Positions 37,101 through 46,059 are shown, numbered from the stretch's first letter. The stretch: 64,000 bases of DNA from Labrys wisconsinensis (GCF_030814995.1 NZ_JAUSVX010000017.1:1-64000), one strand, 5' to 3'. Translations and numbers: made by a program. The notes: generated by a model not told the origin, from the sequence alone.

Positions 37101-37296
37101 CCTGACCGCGTCGACGGTGCTGTCCCTGATCTTCGTGCCGTCGTTCTACTCGGTCATGGACGACGTCACCCGCCTGTTCGTCTGGATCTTCGGCCGCTTC
37201 ATCGGGCCGAAGGACGAGGACGAGACCGCGCCCGCGCCGCCTGCCCGGCTGCCGGGCGGGCCCCCCGCCCATTCTCTGCCCATCGCCGCCGAATGA
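34150..37296 (+). CDS. RND efflux pump, HAE1-type inner-membrane transporter
   Basis: A 1048-residue transporter of standard length. It starts LNVSAWSIRQPVLSIVL, with 12 transmembrane helices and two large periplasmic loops. The proton-relay Asp pair is in GILVDDAIVEIENIIRHMKMG (TM4), and the second repeat has GIVTKNAIMLVDFAVE. It lies 12 bases after the adaptor gene. Such pumps expel hydrophobic drugs, detergents or metabolites; the substrate is not predictable here. Confidence 0.93.
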   Translation: MALNVSAWSIRQPVLSIVLFVVLLALGWVSFSTLPITKFPNIDIPIIAITITESGAAPAELETQVTRKIEDAVSSVAGIKHVRSTVTDGSSVTLIEFRLEVNTDRALNDVKDAVTKVRTDLPRAIDEPLVSRVDVEDQSILTYSVASPGMTLEQLSWHVDDVVKRELQGLKGVGKVDRIGGVSREIRVSLDPDRLMALGVTAASVNRQLQATTVDLAGGKGDVGDQEQSIRTLAGVRTLEGLRATKIVLAGGREVRLSEIADVRDAYEEPKSFARLDGRTPIVAFSIYRAKGASDTEVAAHVARAIEGLAKAHPDIAYQLVDDGVKDTYGNFQAAMSTLIEGALLAVIVVLIFLRDWRATLIAAVALPLSAIPTFWAMSMMGFSLNLISLLAITLATGILVDDAIVEIENIIRHMKMGKSPYRASLEAADEIGLAVIAITTTIIAIFVPVSLMGGIAGQYFKQFGLVVAVAVFFSLLVARLITPMMTAYLLRPHPHREPVDGFVMRSYVRFLEWTLARWYSPYLTVAVGMVLFVASLAAMGLLPQGFMPKTDEGRIVIAVEVPPGGRLEDTRRKTDEVVAAIRQMPEVERVLVIGGASPTGSLEVRKAAVYVELVHKSERERRQWTLQEDITQRIAGIPDVRAWYVNDRGERGVNVALLGTDPAELNQTVAGLEAAMRKIPGFSSVAASAGQDRPEVQIVPRTDDAARYGITTEQISEAVRVATIGDISGNLAKFNAGDRLVPIRVQLTEASRANLGLIQALSLVTAAGGTVPLSAVADVKFGQGPSSIDRYDRVRLISVGADLPGSMTLGEAMAKVEALPVMQNLPKSVRTAPTGDAEIMGEVYTGFAMAMGAGLMLVFGVLILLLGSVFHPVTILFSLPLSLGGVVGALLITDNSVSLPVVIGILMLMGIVTKNAIMLVDFAVERVKHGMSRHDAIIDAGRKRARPIVMTTIAMVAGMVPTALGHGDGGEFRAPMAIAVIGGLTASTVLSLIFVPSFYSVMDDVTRLFVWIFGRFIGPKDEDETAPAPPARLPGGPPAHSLPIAAE

Positions 37297-37303
37297 GGAC
37301 GCC

Positions 37304-37600
37304 ATGACCTACATGCCCGTTTTCGACCGTCCGCCGACGCCGCGCGAGCTGGCCTATCTCGAAGCGCTCGCGTCCGGCGACATGCGCCCGGCGATCAGCG
37401 GCCAGGCGGGGCACATGTGCCGCAAGTTCGGCTGGTGCGAGGTGATCTACCGCAGCCCCGCCGGCGAGGAGCTGCCGCGCTCGGCCCTGCCGCTCGGCAT
37501 GGATTCGATCGCCATCGTGCGGGCGGGCTATCGCGCCATCGGCTACGTCATCACGCAGAAGGGGAAGAGCGCCCTGGAGCGTGCCGTCAGCGCCGAATGA
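37304..37600 (+). CDS. small hypothetical protein at the end of the RND operon
   Basis: A 98-residue soluble protein starting seven bases after the RND stop. It contains FDRPPTPRELAYLEALASGD and GHMCRKFGWCEVIYRS, with two cysteines seven apart. No family recognised. Position and spacing suggest co-transcription with the pump. Confidence 0.6.
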   Translation: MTYMPVFDRPPTPRELAYLEALASGDMRPAISGQAGHMCRKFGWCEVIYRSPAGEELPRSALPLGMDSIAIVRAGYRAIGYVITQKGKSALERAVSAE

Positions 37601-37608
37601 AGGCATCC

Positions 37609-37633
37609 GGCCGGGGACGCCCGCGTCCCGGCC
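37609..37633. terminator. GC-rich hairpin between convergent genes
   Basis: GGCCGGGGACGC pairs with GCGTCCCGGCC around a two-base loop, with one bulge. It lies between the convergent stops at 37600 and 37640 and could terminate transcription from both sides. There is no clear T-run. Confidence 0.45.
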
Positions 37634-37639
37634 CGCCCT

Positions 37640-39451
37640 TCAGCCCTCCAGCTCCTCGCGCAGCATCTCCAGCGCCAGCCATTCCTCCTCGGCCGCCGCC
37701 TTCTTCGCCTCGACGTCGGCAAGCCGGCGGCCGGCCTCGGAGAAAGCCTTGGGATCGCGCGAGAACAGGCCGGGATCGGCCAGGAGGGCCTGGATCTTCG
37801 CGGCTTGCGCCGCCAGTCCGTCGATCGTGCCGGGCAGCGTCTCCAGGGCGTGCTTTTCCTTGAAGGAGAGCTTGCGCGCCGTCTTCCTGGCGGGAGCGGC
37901 AGCCGGTGCCTCGGGCGCGGCCTTCCCGGCCGGGCGCTCGACCGAGCGGCGCTCCACCCCGGCGCCGCGCTGGACGATCATGTCGGAATAGCCGCCGGCA
38001 TAGTCCAGCCATTGGCCGCCGCCTTCGGACATCAGCGTCGAGGTGACGACGCGGTCGAGGAAGTCGCGGTCGTGGCTGATGACGATGACGGTGCCGTTAT
38101 AGTCGGCGATCATCTCCTGCAGGAGGTCGAGCGTCTCCAGGTCGAGATCGTTGGTCGGCTCGTCCAGGACCAGGAGGTTCGAGGGCCGCGCCAGGGCCCG
38201 CGCCAGCATCAGCCGGCCGCGCTCGCCGCCCGACAGCGCCGCGACCGGCGTGCGGGCCTGCTCGGGCAGGAACAGGAAGTCGCGCATGTAGCCGATGACG
38301 TGCTTGCGCTCCCCGGCGACGTCGACATAGTCCGAGCCGCCACCGGTCATGGTGTTGGCGAGCGTCTCCGCGGGGTCGAGGCTTTCGCGGCGCTGGTCCA
38401 GCGTCACCATCGCCAGGCTGGCGCCGAGCTTCACCGTGCCGCTGTCCGGCGGGATGGTGCCGGTCAGGAGGTTCAGGAGCGTGGTCTTGCCGGCGCCGTT
38501 CGGCCCGACGATGCCGATGCGGTCGCCGCGGGCGATGCGGATCGAAAAATCCTTCACGACCGGCTCGTCGGGGCGCCAGGCCTTGCCGACGCCGATCGCC
38601 TCGATGACGAGCTTGCCGCTCTCCTCGCCCTCGGTCGCCGCCATCCTGACCGAGCCGACGGCGCGGCGGGCCTCGCGCCGTTCGCTGCGCAGCGCCGCGA
38701 GGTTGGCCATGCGCCGGACATTGCGCTTGCGGCGGGCGGTGACGCCGTAGCGGACCCAGTGCTCCTCGGCGACGATCTTGCGGTCGAGCTTCTGTCGGTC
38801 GCGCTCCTCCTCCTCCAGCACGGCGTCGCGCCATTCCTCGAAAAAGGCGAAGCCGCGGTCCATCCGCCGGGTCCGGCCGCGGTCGAGCCAGACGGTGGCG
38901 CGCGACAGGGTTTCGAGGAAGCGGCGGTCATGGCTGATCAGCACCATGGCCGAGCGCATGGCGCCGATCTCGCGCTCCAGCCATTCGATGGCGGGCAGGT
39001 CGAGATGGTTGGTCGGCTCGTCCAGCAGCAGGATGTCGGGCTCGGGCGCCAGCGCGCGGGCCAGCGCGGTGCGGCGGGCCTCGCCGCCGGAGAGGGTCTT
39101 CGGGTCCTCCTCGCCGGTCAGGCCGAGCTCGCCGAGGAGATAGGCGGCGCGGTAGGGATCATCGCCCGGGCCCAGCCCCGCCTCGACATAGGCGAGCGTG
39201 GTGGCAAAGCCCGTCAGATCCGGCTCCTGCGGCAGGTAGCGCACGGTGGCGCCGGGATGGACGAAGCGCTCGCCGGCATCGGCCTCGACCAGGCCGGCGG
39301 CGATCTTGAGCAGCGTCGACTTGCCCGAGCCGTTGCGCCCGACCAGGCAGAGCCGTTCGCCGGGCGCGATGGAAAGATCCGCGCCCTCGAGCAGGGGCGT
39401 GCCGCCGAAGGTCAGCCGGATGTCGCGCAGGAAGAGGAGAGGGGGAGCCAT
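37640..39451 (-). CDS. ABC-F family ATPase (Uup-like)
   Basis: A 603-residue soluble protein with two ATPase domains and no membrane segments. Walker A motifs are GRNGSGKSTLLK and GPNGAGKTTLLN; signatures LSGGEARRTALARA and LSGGERGRLMLARA; Walker B LLLDEPTNHLD and LVLDEPTNDLD. A charged linker joins the domains, and a C-terminal coiled coil (about residues 525-600) is of the Uup type. ABC-F proteins act on ribosomes or, for Uup, on DNA/ribosome maintenance rather than transport. The start ATG has GGAGAGGGGGAG upstream. Confidence 0.92.
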   Translation of the reverse strand: MAPPLLFLRDIRLTFGGTPLLEGADLSIAPGERLCLVGRNGSGKSTLLKIAAGLVEADAGERFVHPGATVRYLPQEPDLTGFATTLAYVEAGLGPGDDPYRAAYLLGELGLTGEEDPKTLSGGEARRTALARALAPEPDILLLDEPTNHLDLPAIEWLEREIGAMRSAMVLISHDRRFLETLSRATVWLDRGRTRRMDRGFAFFEEWRDAVLEEEERDRQKLDRKIVAEEHWVRYGVTARRKRNVRRMANLAALRSERREARRAVGSVRMAATEGEESGKLVIEAIGVGKAWRPDEPVVKDFSIRIARGDRIGIVGPNGAGKTTLLNLLTGTIPPDSGTVKLGASLAMVTLDQRRESLDPAETLANTMTGGGSDYVDVAGERKHVIGYMRDFLFLPEQARTPVAALSGGERGRLMLARALARPSNLLVLDEPTNDLDLETLDLLQEMIADYNGTVIVISHDRDFLDRVVTSTLMSEGGGQWLDYAGGYSDMIVQRGAGVERRSVERPAGKAAPEAPAAAPARKTARKLSFKEKHALETLPGTIDGLAAQAAKIQALLADPGLFSRDPKAFSEAGRRLADVEAKKAAAEEEWLALEMLREELEG

Positions 39452-39604
39452 GCCCGGCCTTTTGGGCCGGGGCCCGTCCGGGGTCAAGGCTGCAGGCGGC
39501 GGGACGCGCCATTTGCCGGATCTTAACCCTGCGAGGCGCTTCATCACCTTCGGGCAGGTCCGGCCGATGGGCGAGGGCGGGGACGCGCCGACAGGGGTTG
39601 GAGC

Positions 39605-40936
39605 GTGGCGATCGACACCGTTTCGGGGGCAAGGCCGCAGGCACCGCTCCTGCCGCAGGGCAGCACCGGCCTTCCCGCCGCGCTCGCGGCGCTCGCGCCC
39701 GGCGACAAGGTCGATGCGACGGTGCTCGCCCGGCTGGAGACCGGGGAGATCCGGCTCGCCCTGCTCGGGACCCTGCTCGATATCCTGCCCTCGGAGCCGC
39801 TGACGCCGGGCGAAGCGGTGAAGCTCACCGTGGTGGAGACCGCGCAGCAGCTCGCCGTCTCGGTCCAGCGCCAGACGCCGGACGCGGCGCCGGCCGGCGC
39901 CGACCTGGGGGCGGAGGCGCCGGCGGCCGTCGCGACGCTGCGACCGGCGCCATCGACCTCGCCGGCTTCGGCACCCGCCGGAGACGGGCCGAGCCCCGAG
40001 GCCCGCGCGGCTCTCGGCGCGGTGCTGCCCAGGGCGGCGGCCAACCAGCAGGGGCGGGCGCCGCTGATCGCCAATGCCGTGGCGATCCTGGCCGGCCCGG
40101 CCGGCGACCAGCTGCCGGCCGCGGTCCGGAACACGCTGGCGGCCCTCCTCGCCACCGCGCTCGACCCGACATCTCTCGACGGCCCGGCGCTGCAGGGCGC
40201 CGTCGCCCGGTCCGGCTCGTTTCAGGAGGCGGCCATCCTGCGCCTGGCGCAGGCCCCGGCCGGCGCCGATGCCGCCGCGGCCCTGCAGGGCGATGCCAAG
40301 AGCCTGATGCTGGCGCTGCGGCCGATGCTGCAGGCCCTGGCGGACGGGCGGAGCGTGCCGCCGGCCGATCCGCCGCCGCTGCCGCGGCGCGGCGCCGTGC
40401 CGCAGGCCCAGCCCGCCGTGGCCGCGACGCTCGGGCCGGATGCGTCGACGGCCCAGGCCGCCCGGACCCTGCTCGCCGGCGTCGAGGGGGCGCTCGACCG
40501 GACGCGGCTGCTGCAGGCGGCCTCGTTGCCGGAGGCGCGGCCGGGTGCCGACGATCCGTCGGCCGGGGAGAGGCTGGTCGAGATCCCCCTCGCCCTGCCG
40601 GGCGGGCAGACCTCGGTGATGGCCCTCGCCGTCGGCGGCGACGGACGGGCCGCCGGCACGGCCGGCGCTGCGCCGGCCTGGCGCATGCGCCTGTCGCTCG
40701 ACCTCGGCGATACCGGCCCGATGCATGCGCTGGTGTCGGTGCGTGGCGAGACGGCCGGCGTGACGCTGTGGGCCGAGCAGCCGGGGACGGTCGAGCTCTT
40801 CCGCCGGACGATCGGCGATCTGCGCGAGGCGCTGGAGGCGGCCGATCTCGACGTCGGGTCGCTCGACATTCGCGCCGGCGCGCCGCCTGCGCCGCCGCCG
40901 GCCGCGACCGGCACCTTCCTGGACCGACGCTCGTGA
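39605..40936 (+). CDS. FliK-like flagellar hook-length control protein
   Basis: A 443-residue Ala/Pro/Gly-rich protein with a GTG start. The first 340 residues are low complexity. The last 100 (VSVRGETAGVTLWAEQPGTV to DLDVGSLDIRAG) match the Flg_hook C-terminal domain of FliK. It overlaps the next gene, an FlhB tail homologue, by GTGA, and FliK and FlhB-C interact in flagellar export. No other flagellar gene is nearby, so this is a detached pair. Confidence 0.7.
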   Translation: MAIDTVSGARPQAPLLPQGSTGLPAALAALAPGDKVDATVLARLETGEIRLALLGTLLDILPSEPLTPGEAVKLTVVETAQQLAVSVQRQTPDAAPAGADLGAEAPAAVATLRPAPSTSPASAPAGDGPSPEARAALGAVLPRAAANQQGRAPLIANAVAILAGPAGDQLPAAVRNTLAALLATALDPTSLDGPALQGAVARSGSFQEAAILRLAQAPAGADAAAALQGDAKSLMLALRPMLQALADGRSVPPADPPPLPRRGAVPQAQPAVAATLGPDASTAQAARTLLAGVEGALDRTRLLQAASLPEARPGADDPSAGERLVEIPLALPGGQTSVMALAVGGDGRAAGTAGAAPAWRMRLSLDLGDTGPMHALVSVRGETAGVTLWAEQPGTVELFRRTIGDLREALEAADLDVGSLDIRAGAPPAPPPAATGTFLDRRS

Positions 40937-41241
40937 CGGCCGCCCGGCGCACCGCCGTCGCGCTGGAATACCGGCATGCCGGCGTGCCGCGCCTCACCGC
41001 CAAGGGGCAGGGCGCGGTGGCGGCTGCGATCGTCGAGACCGCGCGGGCGGCGGGCGTCGCCGTCGAGGAGAACCCGGCGCTGGCCGAGGCGCTCGCCCGG
41101 GTCGAGCTCGACGAGCAGATTCCCGAGGCGCTCTACCGCGCCGTGGCCGAGGTGCTGGTCTTCGTGCTGCGGGCGACCGGGCATCTGCCCGGCGGGGCGC
41201 AACGGCCGGCGTGCGGAGAGGCCTCTCTGAGAAAGAGTTAA
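40933..41241 (+). CDS. FlhB C-terminal-domain homologue (EscU/YscU/FlhB family)
   Basis: A 102-residue protein matching only the cytoplasmic export-switch domain of FlhB: VALEYRHAGVPRLTAKGQG, ENPALAEALARVELDEQIP, EALYRAVAEVLVFVLR. The autocleavage NPTH motif and the membrane part are absent, as in stand-alone FlhX/YlqH proteins. GTG start inside the preceding FliK-like gene. It may modulate flagellar or type III export specificity. Confidence 0.8.
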   Translation: MTAARRTAVALEYRHAGVPRLTAKGQGAVAAAIVETARAAGVAVEENPALAEALARVELDEQIPEALYRAVAEVLVFVLRATGHLPGGAQRPACGEASLRKS

Positions 41242-41307
41242 GTGTGGCGGAACGGGGGATCGTCTGCCTACCATGGCGGCCTTCCCGAACGTCCTCCAAG
41301 GCCCGCC

Positions 41308-42270
41308 ATGACCAAGCCCCGCATCGTCTTCCTCGACCGCGACACGCTCTCGCCCGAGACGCGGCTGCGCGCGCCGGCCTTCGAGCACGACTGGGTGGTG
41401 CATGATCGCACCGCGCCGGCCGAGGTCGCCCAGCGGATCGCCGAGGCCGACATCGTCATCACCAACAAGGCGCCGGTGCGGGCCGAGGCGATCGCCGGCG
41501 CGCCGCGCCTGAAGCTGATCGCGGTGGCGGCGACCGGCACGGACGTGGTCGACGTCGCCGCGGCCAAGGCCCGCGGCATCGTCGTCTCGAATATCCGCAA
41601 CTATGCCGTCAATACCGTGCCGGAGCACACCTTCGCCCTGATCCTGGCCCTGCGGCGCAGCATCCTGGCCTATCACGCCTCGGTGGCGCGCGGACGCTGG
41701 CGCGAGGCGGCGCAGTTTTGCTATTTCGACTATCCGATCCGCGACCTCGCCGGCTCGACGCTCGGCATCATCGGCGACGGCGTGCTCGGCAAGGCGGTGG
41801 CGGACATCGCCCGCGGCTTCGGCATGACGGTGCTGTTCTCCGACTACAAGGGCACGACGGGCATGGGCCCGCTCTACACGCCCTTCGAGACGGTGCTGCG
41901 CACCAGCGACATCATCACCCTGCATTCGCCGCTGCTGCCCTCGACCCGCAACCTGATCGCCGCGCCGGAATTCGCGCTGATGCAGAAGCGGCCGCTGATC
42001 ATCAACACGGCGCGCGGCGGGCTGGTGGACGAGGCGGCGCTGGTCGCCGCGCTGGAGGGCGGCCAGATCGGCGGGGCGGCTTTCGACGTGGTCACGCAGG
42101 AGCCGCCGCCGGCCGACCACCCCTTCATGCGGCTGATGGAACGGCCCGACTTCATCCTGACCCCGCACATCGCCTGGGCCAGCAGCGAGGCGATCCAGGG
42201 CCTGGCCGATCAACTGATCGAGAACGTCGAGGCGGCCTGGGCCGGAGCGCCCCGGAATGTGGTGGGCTGA
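41308..42270 (+). CDS. D-2-hydroxyacid dehydrogenase
   Basis: A 320-residue NAD(P)-dependent dehydrogenase. The nucleotide-binding segment is STLGIIGDGVLGKAVADIAR. The catalytic Arg region is IINTARGGLVDEAALVAAL, the Glu is in FDVVTQEPP, and the His in ILTPHIAWAS. It resembles hydroxypyruvate/glycerate dehydrogenases, so glyoxylate or hydroxypyruvate reduction is possible. ATG chosen by family length. Confidence 0.88.
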   Translation: MTKPRIVFLDRDTLSPETRLRAPAFEHDWVVHDRTAPAEVAQRIAEADIVITNKAPVRAEAIAGAPRLKLIAVAATGTDVVDVAAAKARGIVVSNIRNYAVNTVPEHTFALILALRRSILAYHASVARGRWREAAQFCYFDYPIRDLAGSTLGIIGDGVLGKAVADIARGFGMTVLFSDYKGTTGMGPLYTPFETVLRTSDIITLHSPLLPSTRNLIAAPEFALMQKRPLIINTARGGLVDEAALVAALEGGQIGGAAFDVVTQEPPPADHPFMRLMERPDFILTPHIAWASSEAIQGLADQLIENVEAAWAGAPRNVVG

Positions 42271-42391
42271 CAGGCGCTTAGCGGCGGTTTCCGCAGCAAA
42301 GAAAAGCGGAACGTTGCGGAGCGGCAACAGCGGCGCATCGCGCTGTTGCCGTAGTATGGCGTCAGTCCACGCCAAGGAGTTGGTTTCCTCG

Positions 42392-43153
42392 ATGTCCGCC
42401 CCGTCCCGCCGCACTTTCCTGATCGGGGCCGCCGGCCTCGCCATGGGCCTCGCCGGCTGCGCCACGACGCAGAAGACTTCCTGGGTCGAGCCGCTGGCGC
42501 CCGGGCTCGAGCCCGCCTCGGCCGCACCGGTATCGCCGGTGACGGGCGAGCCGCTGGTCGAGCCGGGCCAGCAGTTCGACTATGCGGCGATCTATGCGCG
42601 GCAGGATGCCGGCCTCTTCCCGGTGCCGGCGGTCGACCTGAAGAAGGTCAACCATGCCTTCCTGCGTGCCGAGGTCAACTACGACACCGACCAGGAGCCG
42701 GGCACGATCGTCATCGATCCGCATGCCCACTATCTCTACCATGTCGAGGGCGGCGGACGGGCGATGCGCTATGGCGTCGGCGTCGGGCGCGAAGGCTTCG
42801 GCTGGTCCGGCGAGGCGGTGATCAAGACCAAGCAGGAATGGCCGGACTGGTATCCGCCCAAGGAGATGATCGCCCGCCAGCCCGAGCTCGCCGTCAAGAT
42901 GTCGAAGCTGCAGAGCGGCATCGGCATGCATGGCGGCCCGGGCAACCCGCTCGGTGCGCGCGCCATGTATCTGTGGCAGGGCAACAAGGACACGCTGTTC
43001 CGCATCCACGGCACGGTCGAGCCCTGGACGATCGGCAAGAGCGTCTCGTCGGGCTGCATCCGCATGATCAACCAGGACGTGATGGACCTCTATCTGCGCA
43101 CGCCCGAGGGCACGAAGGTCGTGGTGCTGGGCTCGGAGCAGCCGGTCGGCTGA
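42392..43153 (+). CDS. YkuD L,D-transpeptidase, exported
   Basis: A 253-residue protein. Its N-terminus SRRTFLIGAAGLAMGLAGC combines a twin-arginine-like n-region with a lipobox ending at Cys. The YkuD domain has IHGTVEPWTIGKSVSSGCIRM with catalytic His and Cys (about residue 222). It would form 3-3 crosslinks in peptidoglycan or attach proteins to it. AAGGAG lies 12 bases before the ATG. Confidence 0.9.
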   Translation: MSAPSRRTFLIGAAGLAMGLAGCATTQKTSWVEPLAPGLEPASAAPVSPVTGEPLVEPGQQFDYAAIYARQDAGLFPVPAVDLKKVNHAFLRAEVNYDTDQEPGTIVIDPHAHYLYHVEGGGRAMRYGVGVGREGFGWSGEAVIKTKQEWPDWYPPKEMIARQPELAVKMSKLQSGIGMHGGPGNPLGARAMYLWQGNKDTLFRIHGTVEPWTIGKSVSSGCIRMINQDVMDLYLRTPEGTKVVVLGSEQPVG

Positions 43154-43250
43154 CGGCGGCCGCACCGCGACGAGGCTGCAACTTAAAGGAGTTTGTCCAC
43201 CTCTGATCAATCTATCCGCTGTAGATCTGCAGCGGGGCGGGGCAGGGGTG

Positions 43251-44834
43251 ATGACGGCGGCGGCTTCTTCGTTCTTCGCGGACATGACGCTCAGGACGGG
43301 CTATTCGCCCTTCCTGAGATCATTGGCGCCCTCGGCGCTGCTGGCGGGCCTGCTCGCCAAGTTCAGCGCGGTGATCGCGCCGGACTGGAACATCCAGGCG
43401 TCGTCATGGCTGGCGACGCTGCTCTACCTTTATTTCGCCCTTGGCCGCGCCGCTTTCGTGCGGACCCATTGCGCCGCCAATGGCAGCCTCGCGGACAGGG
43501 CCACGCTGCTGCGGGCAGAACTCGCCTTCGGGCGGGCGACACGCCCTCATCGGCGGGGCTGGAGCCTCTTCGCCGGCAGCGTCCTCGCCGTCGGTGCCGC
43601 CATCGACGCGCTCTTCACCCTCGGCGAAGCCGGCGGTTCCTCGTCGATCATGATGCTGGTGCTGACGCCGGCGCTGATCGGCTGGCTCGCGGGCGGTCCC
43701 GGCTTTCTCCTGACCTGCGGCCTGTGGGTGCGCGAGGGCGAGGCCTCGCCGCCGCGAAGCTTCGCCCTGCTGCGGCGCTTTCGCGGGCGTCTGCACCTGC
43801 CGTGGCTGGCGATCGTCCTGCTCATCGCGGTGGTGGGCCTCGCCGCCACGCGATTCCTCCATGAACCGGGCCAGGCCTGGCTGATGGCGATGCTGCCGCG
43901 CGGCGATGTGGTCTATCTCTGCGGCGCGCTGTTCCTCGCCTGCCTCATCGCCTTCCAGCTCTGGCTGCAGGCGGCCTATGCGGCCTGGATGTCGGCGGAA
44001 GCCCTGAAGGCGGAGCAGGAGGCGGGCGCCGCCGCCCTGCCATCCCGTGCTCCACGGCGGGCGACTGCGGCCACAGGCGCAGCTGTCCGCCCGATCAGGC
44101 CGATGGAGCGCCTGTCGTGCATCCTGGCGGGTGCCACGGTCACCCTGATTGGCGCGCTCCTGCTGGGCCAGGCCGTCATTGATCGGCTGACGGCCGTCGA
44201 TCTCATCGCGACGGTCCGGACGGTCGAGCCTTGGTGTCAGGTCGAATGGCGGGAGGGCCGGAACGACGACCGCCGCCTGAAGCTGTCATGCGCCGATGCC
44301 GCCACCTTCGTGGCCGAGCATTCGGACTATCGCGACATCAGGATGTCCACGGGCGCCTACGTCACCGTGTCCTACGACAGTCCAGACGGGCGGCAGCTTT
44401 CCTTCCAGGGTTTTCTTCCTGACCCTCTGGCGGCATCGGCGGTGAAATCGGGCAGCGTTTCGATCGAATACCACGCCGGATCGAAATCTCCCGCCCGCTT
44501 CAAGCGGCCGAACGGGCCGTGGTTTGCGGCGCTGCTTCTCGTCATCGGCCTCGGCGTCCTGCTCGTCTTCCTGCCGGCGCTGCGTCAGCGGCTCGCGGGA
44601 GCGGCCCACGTCGAAGACGAGACGGGACACCTCGACCGCCGGCAACCTGCCGCACGCGTCTCCACGGCCGGCGGATGGCGCGTCGTGAGGCTGCTCTTCG
44701 GCATCGCCGCGGTCGCCGGCATCGCCTGTGTCGCGTTCCCGACCAGTCCCTTCCTCGCGGTGGCCCTGGTCCTATCAGTCGGCGGCGCAATCCTGCGCCG
44801 TCTGCTTGCGTTGTTGCGAAACACATCGTCCTAG
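43251..44834 (+). CDS. polytopic membrane protein of unknown function
   Basis: A 527-residue protein with about five hydrophobic helices in the first 245 residues, one near 295-315, a soluble beta-rich stretch (about 320-405, with VEWREGRNDDRRLKLSC and GAYVTVSYDSPDG), then a helix near 425-445 and a C-terminal pair near 485-520. The middle domain vaguely resembles DUF3592-type extracytoplasmic loops. The start is ATG 43251 or the adjoining GTG 43248. No operon partner is evident. Confidence 0.6.
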   Translation: MTAAASSFFADMTLRTGYSPFLRSLAPSALLAGLLAKFSAVIAPDWNIQASSWLATLLYLYFALGRAAFVRTHCAANGSLADRATLLRAELAFGRATRPHRRGWSLFAGSVLAVGAAIDALFTLGEAGGSSSIMMLVLTPALIGWLAGGPGFLLTCGLWVREGEASPPRSFALLRRFRGRLHLPWLAIVLLIAVVGLAATRFLHEPGQAWLMAMLPRGDVVYLCGALFLACLIAFQLWLQAAYAAWMSAEALKAEQEAGAAALPSRAPRRATAATGAAVRPIRPMERLSCILAGATVTLIGALLLGQAVIDRLTAVDLIATVRTVEPWCQVEWREGRNDDRRLKLSCADAATFVAEHSDYRDIRMSTGAYVTVSYDSPDGRQLSFQGFLPDPLAASAVKSGSVSIEYHAGSKSPARFKRPNGPWFAALLLVIGLGVLLVFLPALRQRLAGAAHVEDETGHLDRRQPAARVSTAGGWRVVRLLFGIAAVAGIACVAFPTSPFLAVALVLSVGGAILRRLLALLRNTSS

Positions 44835-44906
44835 GCCCCGAATCGGTCGCTTCCGCCTTGGCGCCAGGTCCGGTCCGCGGGTTGCGTGTCTCTCCGGCAT
44901 TTGCCA

Positions 44907-44919
44907 TGGTCCTACCAGT
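44907..44919. promoter_or_regulatory. FadR/GntR-like operator candidate upstream of the catabolic cluster
   Basis: TGGTCCTACCA has inverted TGGT/ACCA half-sites spaced by three bases, matching the FadR-subfamily GntR pattern. It lies about 80 bases before the isomerase start. A near copy, TGGTCCTATCAGT, occurs at 44767-44779 inside the preceding gene. No GntR gene is in the cluster, so this is tentative. Confidence 0.35.
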
Positions 44920-45000
44920 TGCCGGAGGCGCCCGCCTCCGCACCGTGCTGCCGCCGAGCGAGGGGAGCGGCGGCTGAGAAAATCCTGGGAGAGGCGATTC

Positions 45001-46059
45001 ATGGCGGCCAACATCAAGGGACCGGCGATCTTCCTTGCGCAATTCGCGGGGGATGCGGCGCCCTTCAATTCGTGGGATTCGATCTGCCAATGGGCTGGAT
45101 CGCTCGGCTACAAGGGCGTGCAGATCCCGACCTGGGACGGCCGCCTGTTCGACCTGGAGAAGGCCGCCGGCTCCAAGACCTATTGCGACGAGGTCAAGGG
45201 CATCGCCGGCCGGCACGGCCTGGCCATCACGGAGCTGTCGACCCACCTCCAGGGCCAGCTCGTCGCCACCCATCCCGCCTATGACGAGGCCTTCGACGGC
45301 TTCGCCCCGGCCGCGGTGCACGGCAAGCCGAGGGAGCGCCAGAAATGGGCGGTGCAGCAGATGCTCAACGCCGCGCAGGCCTCCAGGCATCTCGGGCTCG
45401 GCGCCAGCGTCACCTTCTCCGGCGCGCTCGCCTGGCCGTTCCTCTATCCCTTCCCGCAGCGGCCCGCCGGCCTGATCGAGGAAGCCTTCGCCGAGCTCGC
45501 CAAGCGCTGGAAGCCGATCCTCGATGCCTATGACGAGGTCGGGGTCGACGTCTGCTACGAGCTCCATCCCAGCGAGGACCTGTTCGACGGCGCCACCTTC
45601 GAGCTGTTCCTGGACCGGCTGAAGCAGCACCGGCGCTGCAACATCAACTACGATCCCTCGCACTTCCTGCTGCAGCAGCTCGACTATCTCCAGTTCATCG
45701 ACATCTATCACGAGCGGATCAAGGCCTTCCACGTCAAGGATGCCGAGTTCAATCCGACGGGGCGCCAGGGCGTCTATTCCGGCTATGCGCCGTGGATCGA
45801 GCGGGCCGGCCGGTTCCGCTCGCTCGGCGACGGGCAGGTCGACTTCAGCGGCATCTTCTCCAAGCTGGCGCAGTACAATTATTCCTCCTGGGCCGTGCTG
45901 GAATGGGAGTGCTGCCTCAAGCACCCCGAGGACGGCGCGCGCGAAGGCGCCCCCTTCATCGAGAGCCACCTGATCCGGGTCACCGAGAAGGCCTTCGACG
46001 ACTTCGTCGGCGCCGGCGTCGACCGCAAGCAGATCCGCCGGATGCTGGGGCTGCGCTGA
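45001..46059 (+). CDS. sugar phosphate isomerase/epimerase (AP endonuclease-2-like TIM barrel)
   Basis: A 352-residue xylose-isomerase-like TIM barrel. Metal and substrate residues are seen in DVCYELHPSEDLF, CNINYDPSHFLL, IKAFHVKDAEF and SSWAVLEWECC. The ATG has GGGAGAGG upstream. It is the first gene of the same-strand catabolic cluster and precedes a Gfo/Idh/MocA dehydrogenase, a common pairing in polyol and inositol-like pathways. It probably interconverts keto-sugar intermediates; the substrate is unknown. Confidence 0.87.
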   Translation: MAANIKGPAIFLAQFAGDAAPFNSWDSICQWAGSLGYKGVQIPTWDGRLFDLEKAAGSKTYCDEVKGIAGRHGLAITELSTHLQGQLVATHPAYDEAFDGFAPAAVHGKPRERQKWAVQQMLNAAQASRHLGLGASVTFSGALAWPFLYPFPQRPAGLIEEAFAELAKRWKPILDAYDEVGVDVCYELHPSEDLFDGATFELFLDRLKQHRRCNINYDPSHFLLQQLDYLQFIDIYHERIKAFHVKDAEFNPTGRQGVYSGYAPWIERAGRFRSLGDGQVDFSGIFSKLAQYNYSSWAVLEWECCLKHPEDGAREGAPFIESHLIRVTEKAFDDFVGAGVDRKQIRRMLGLR

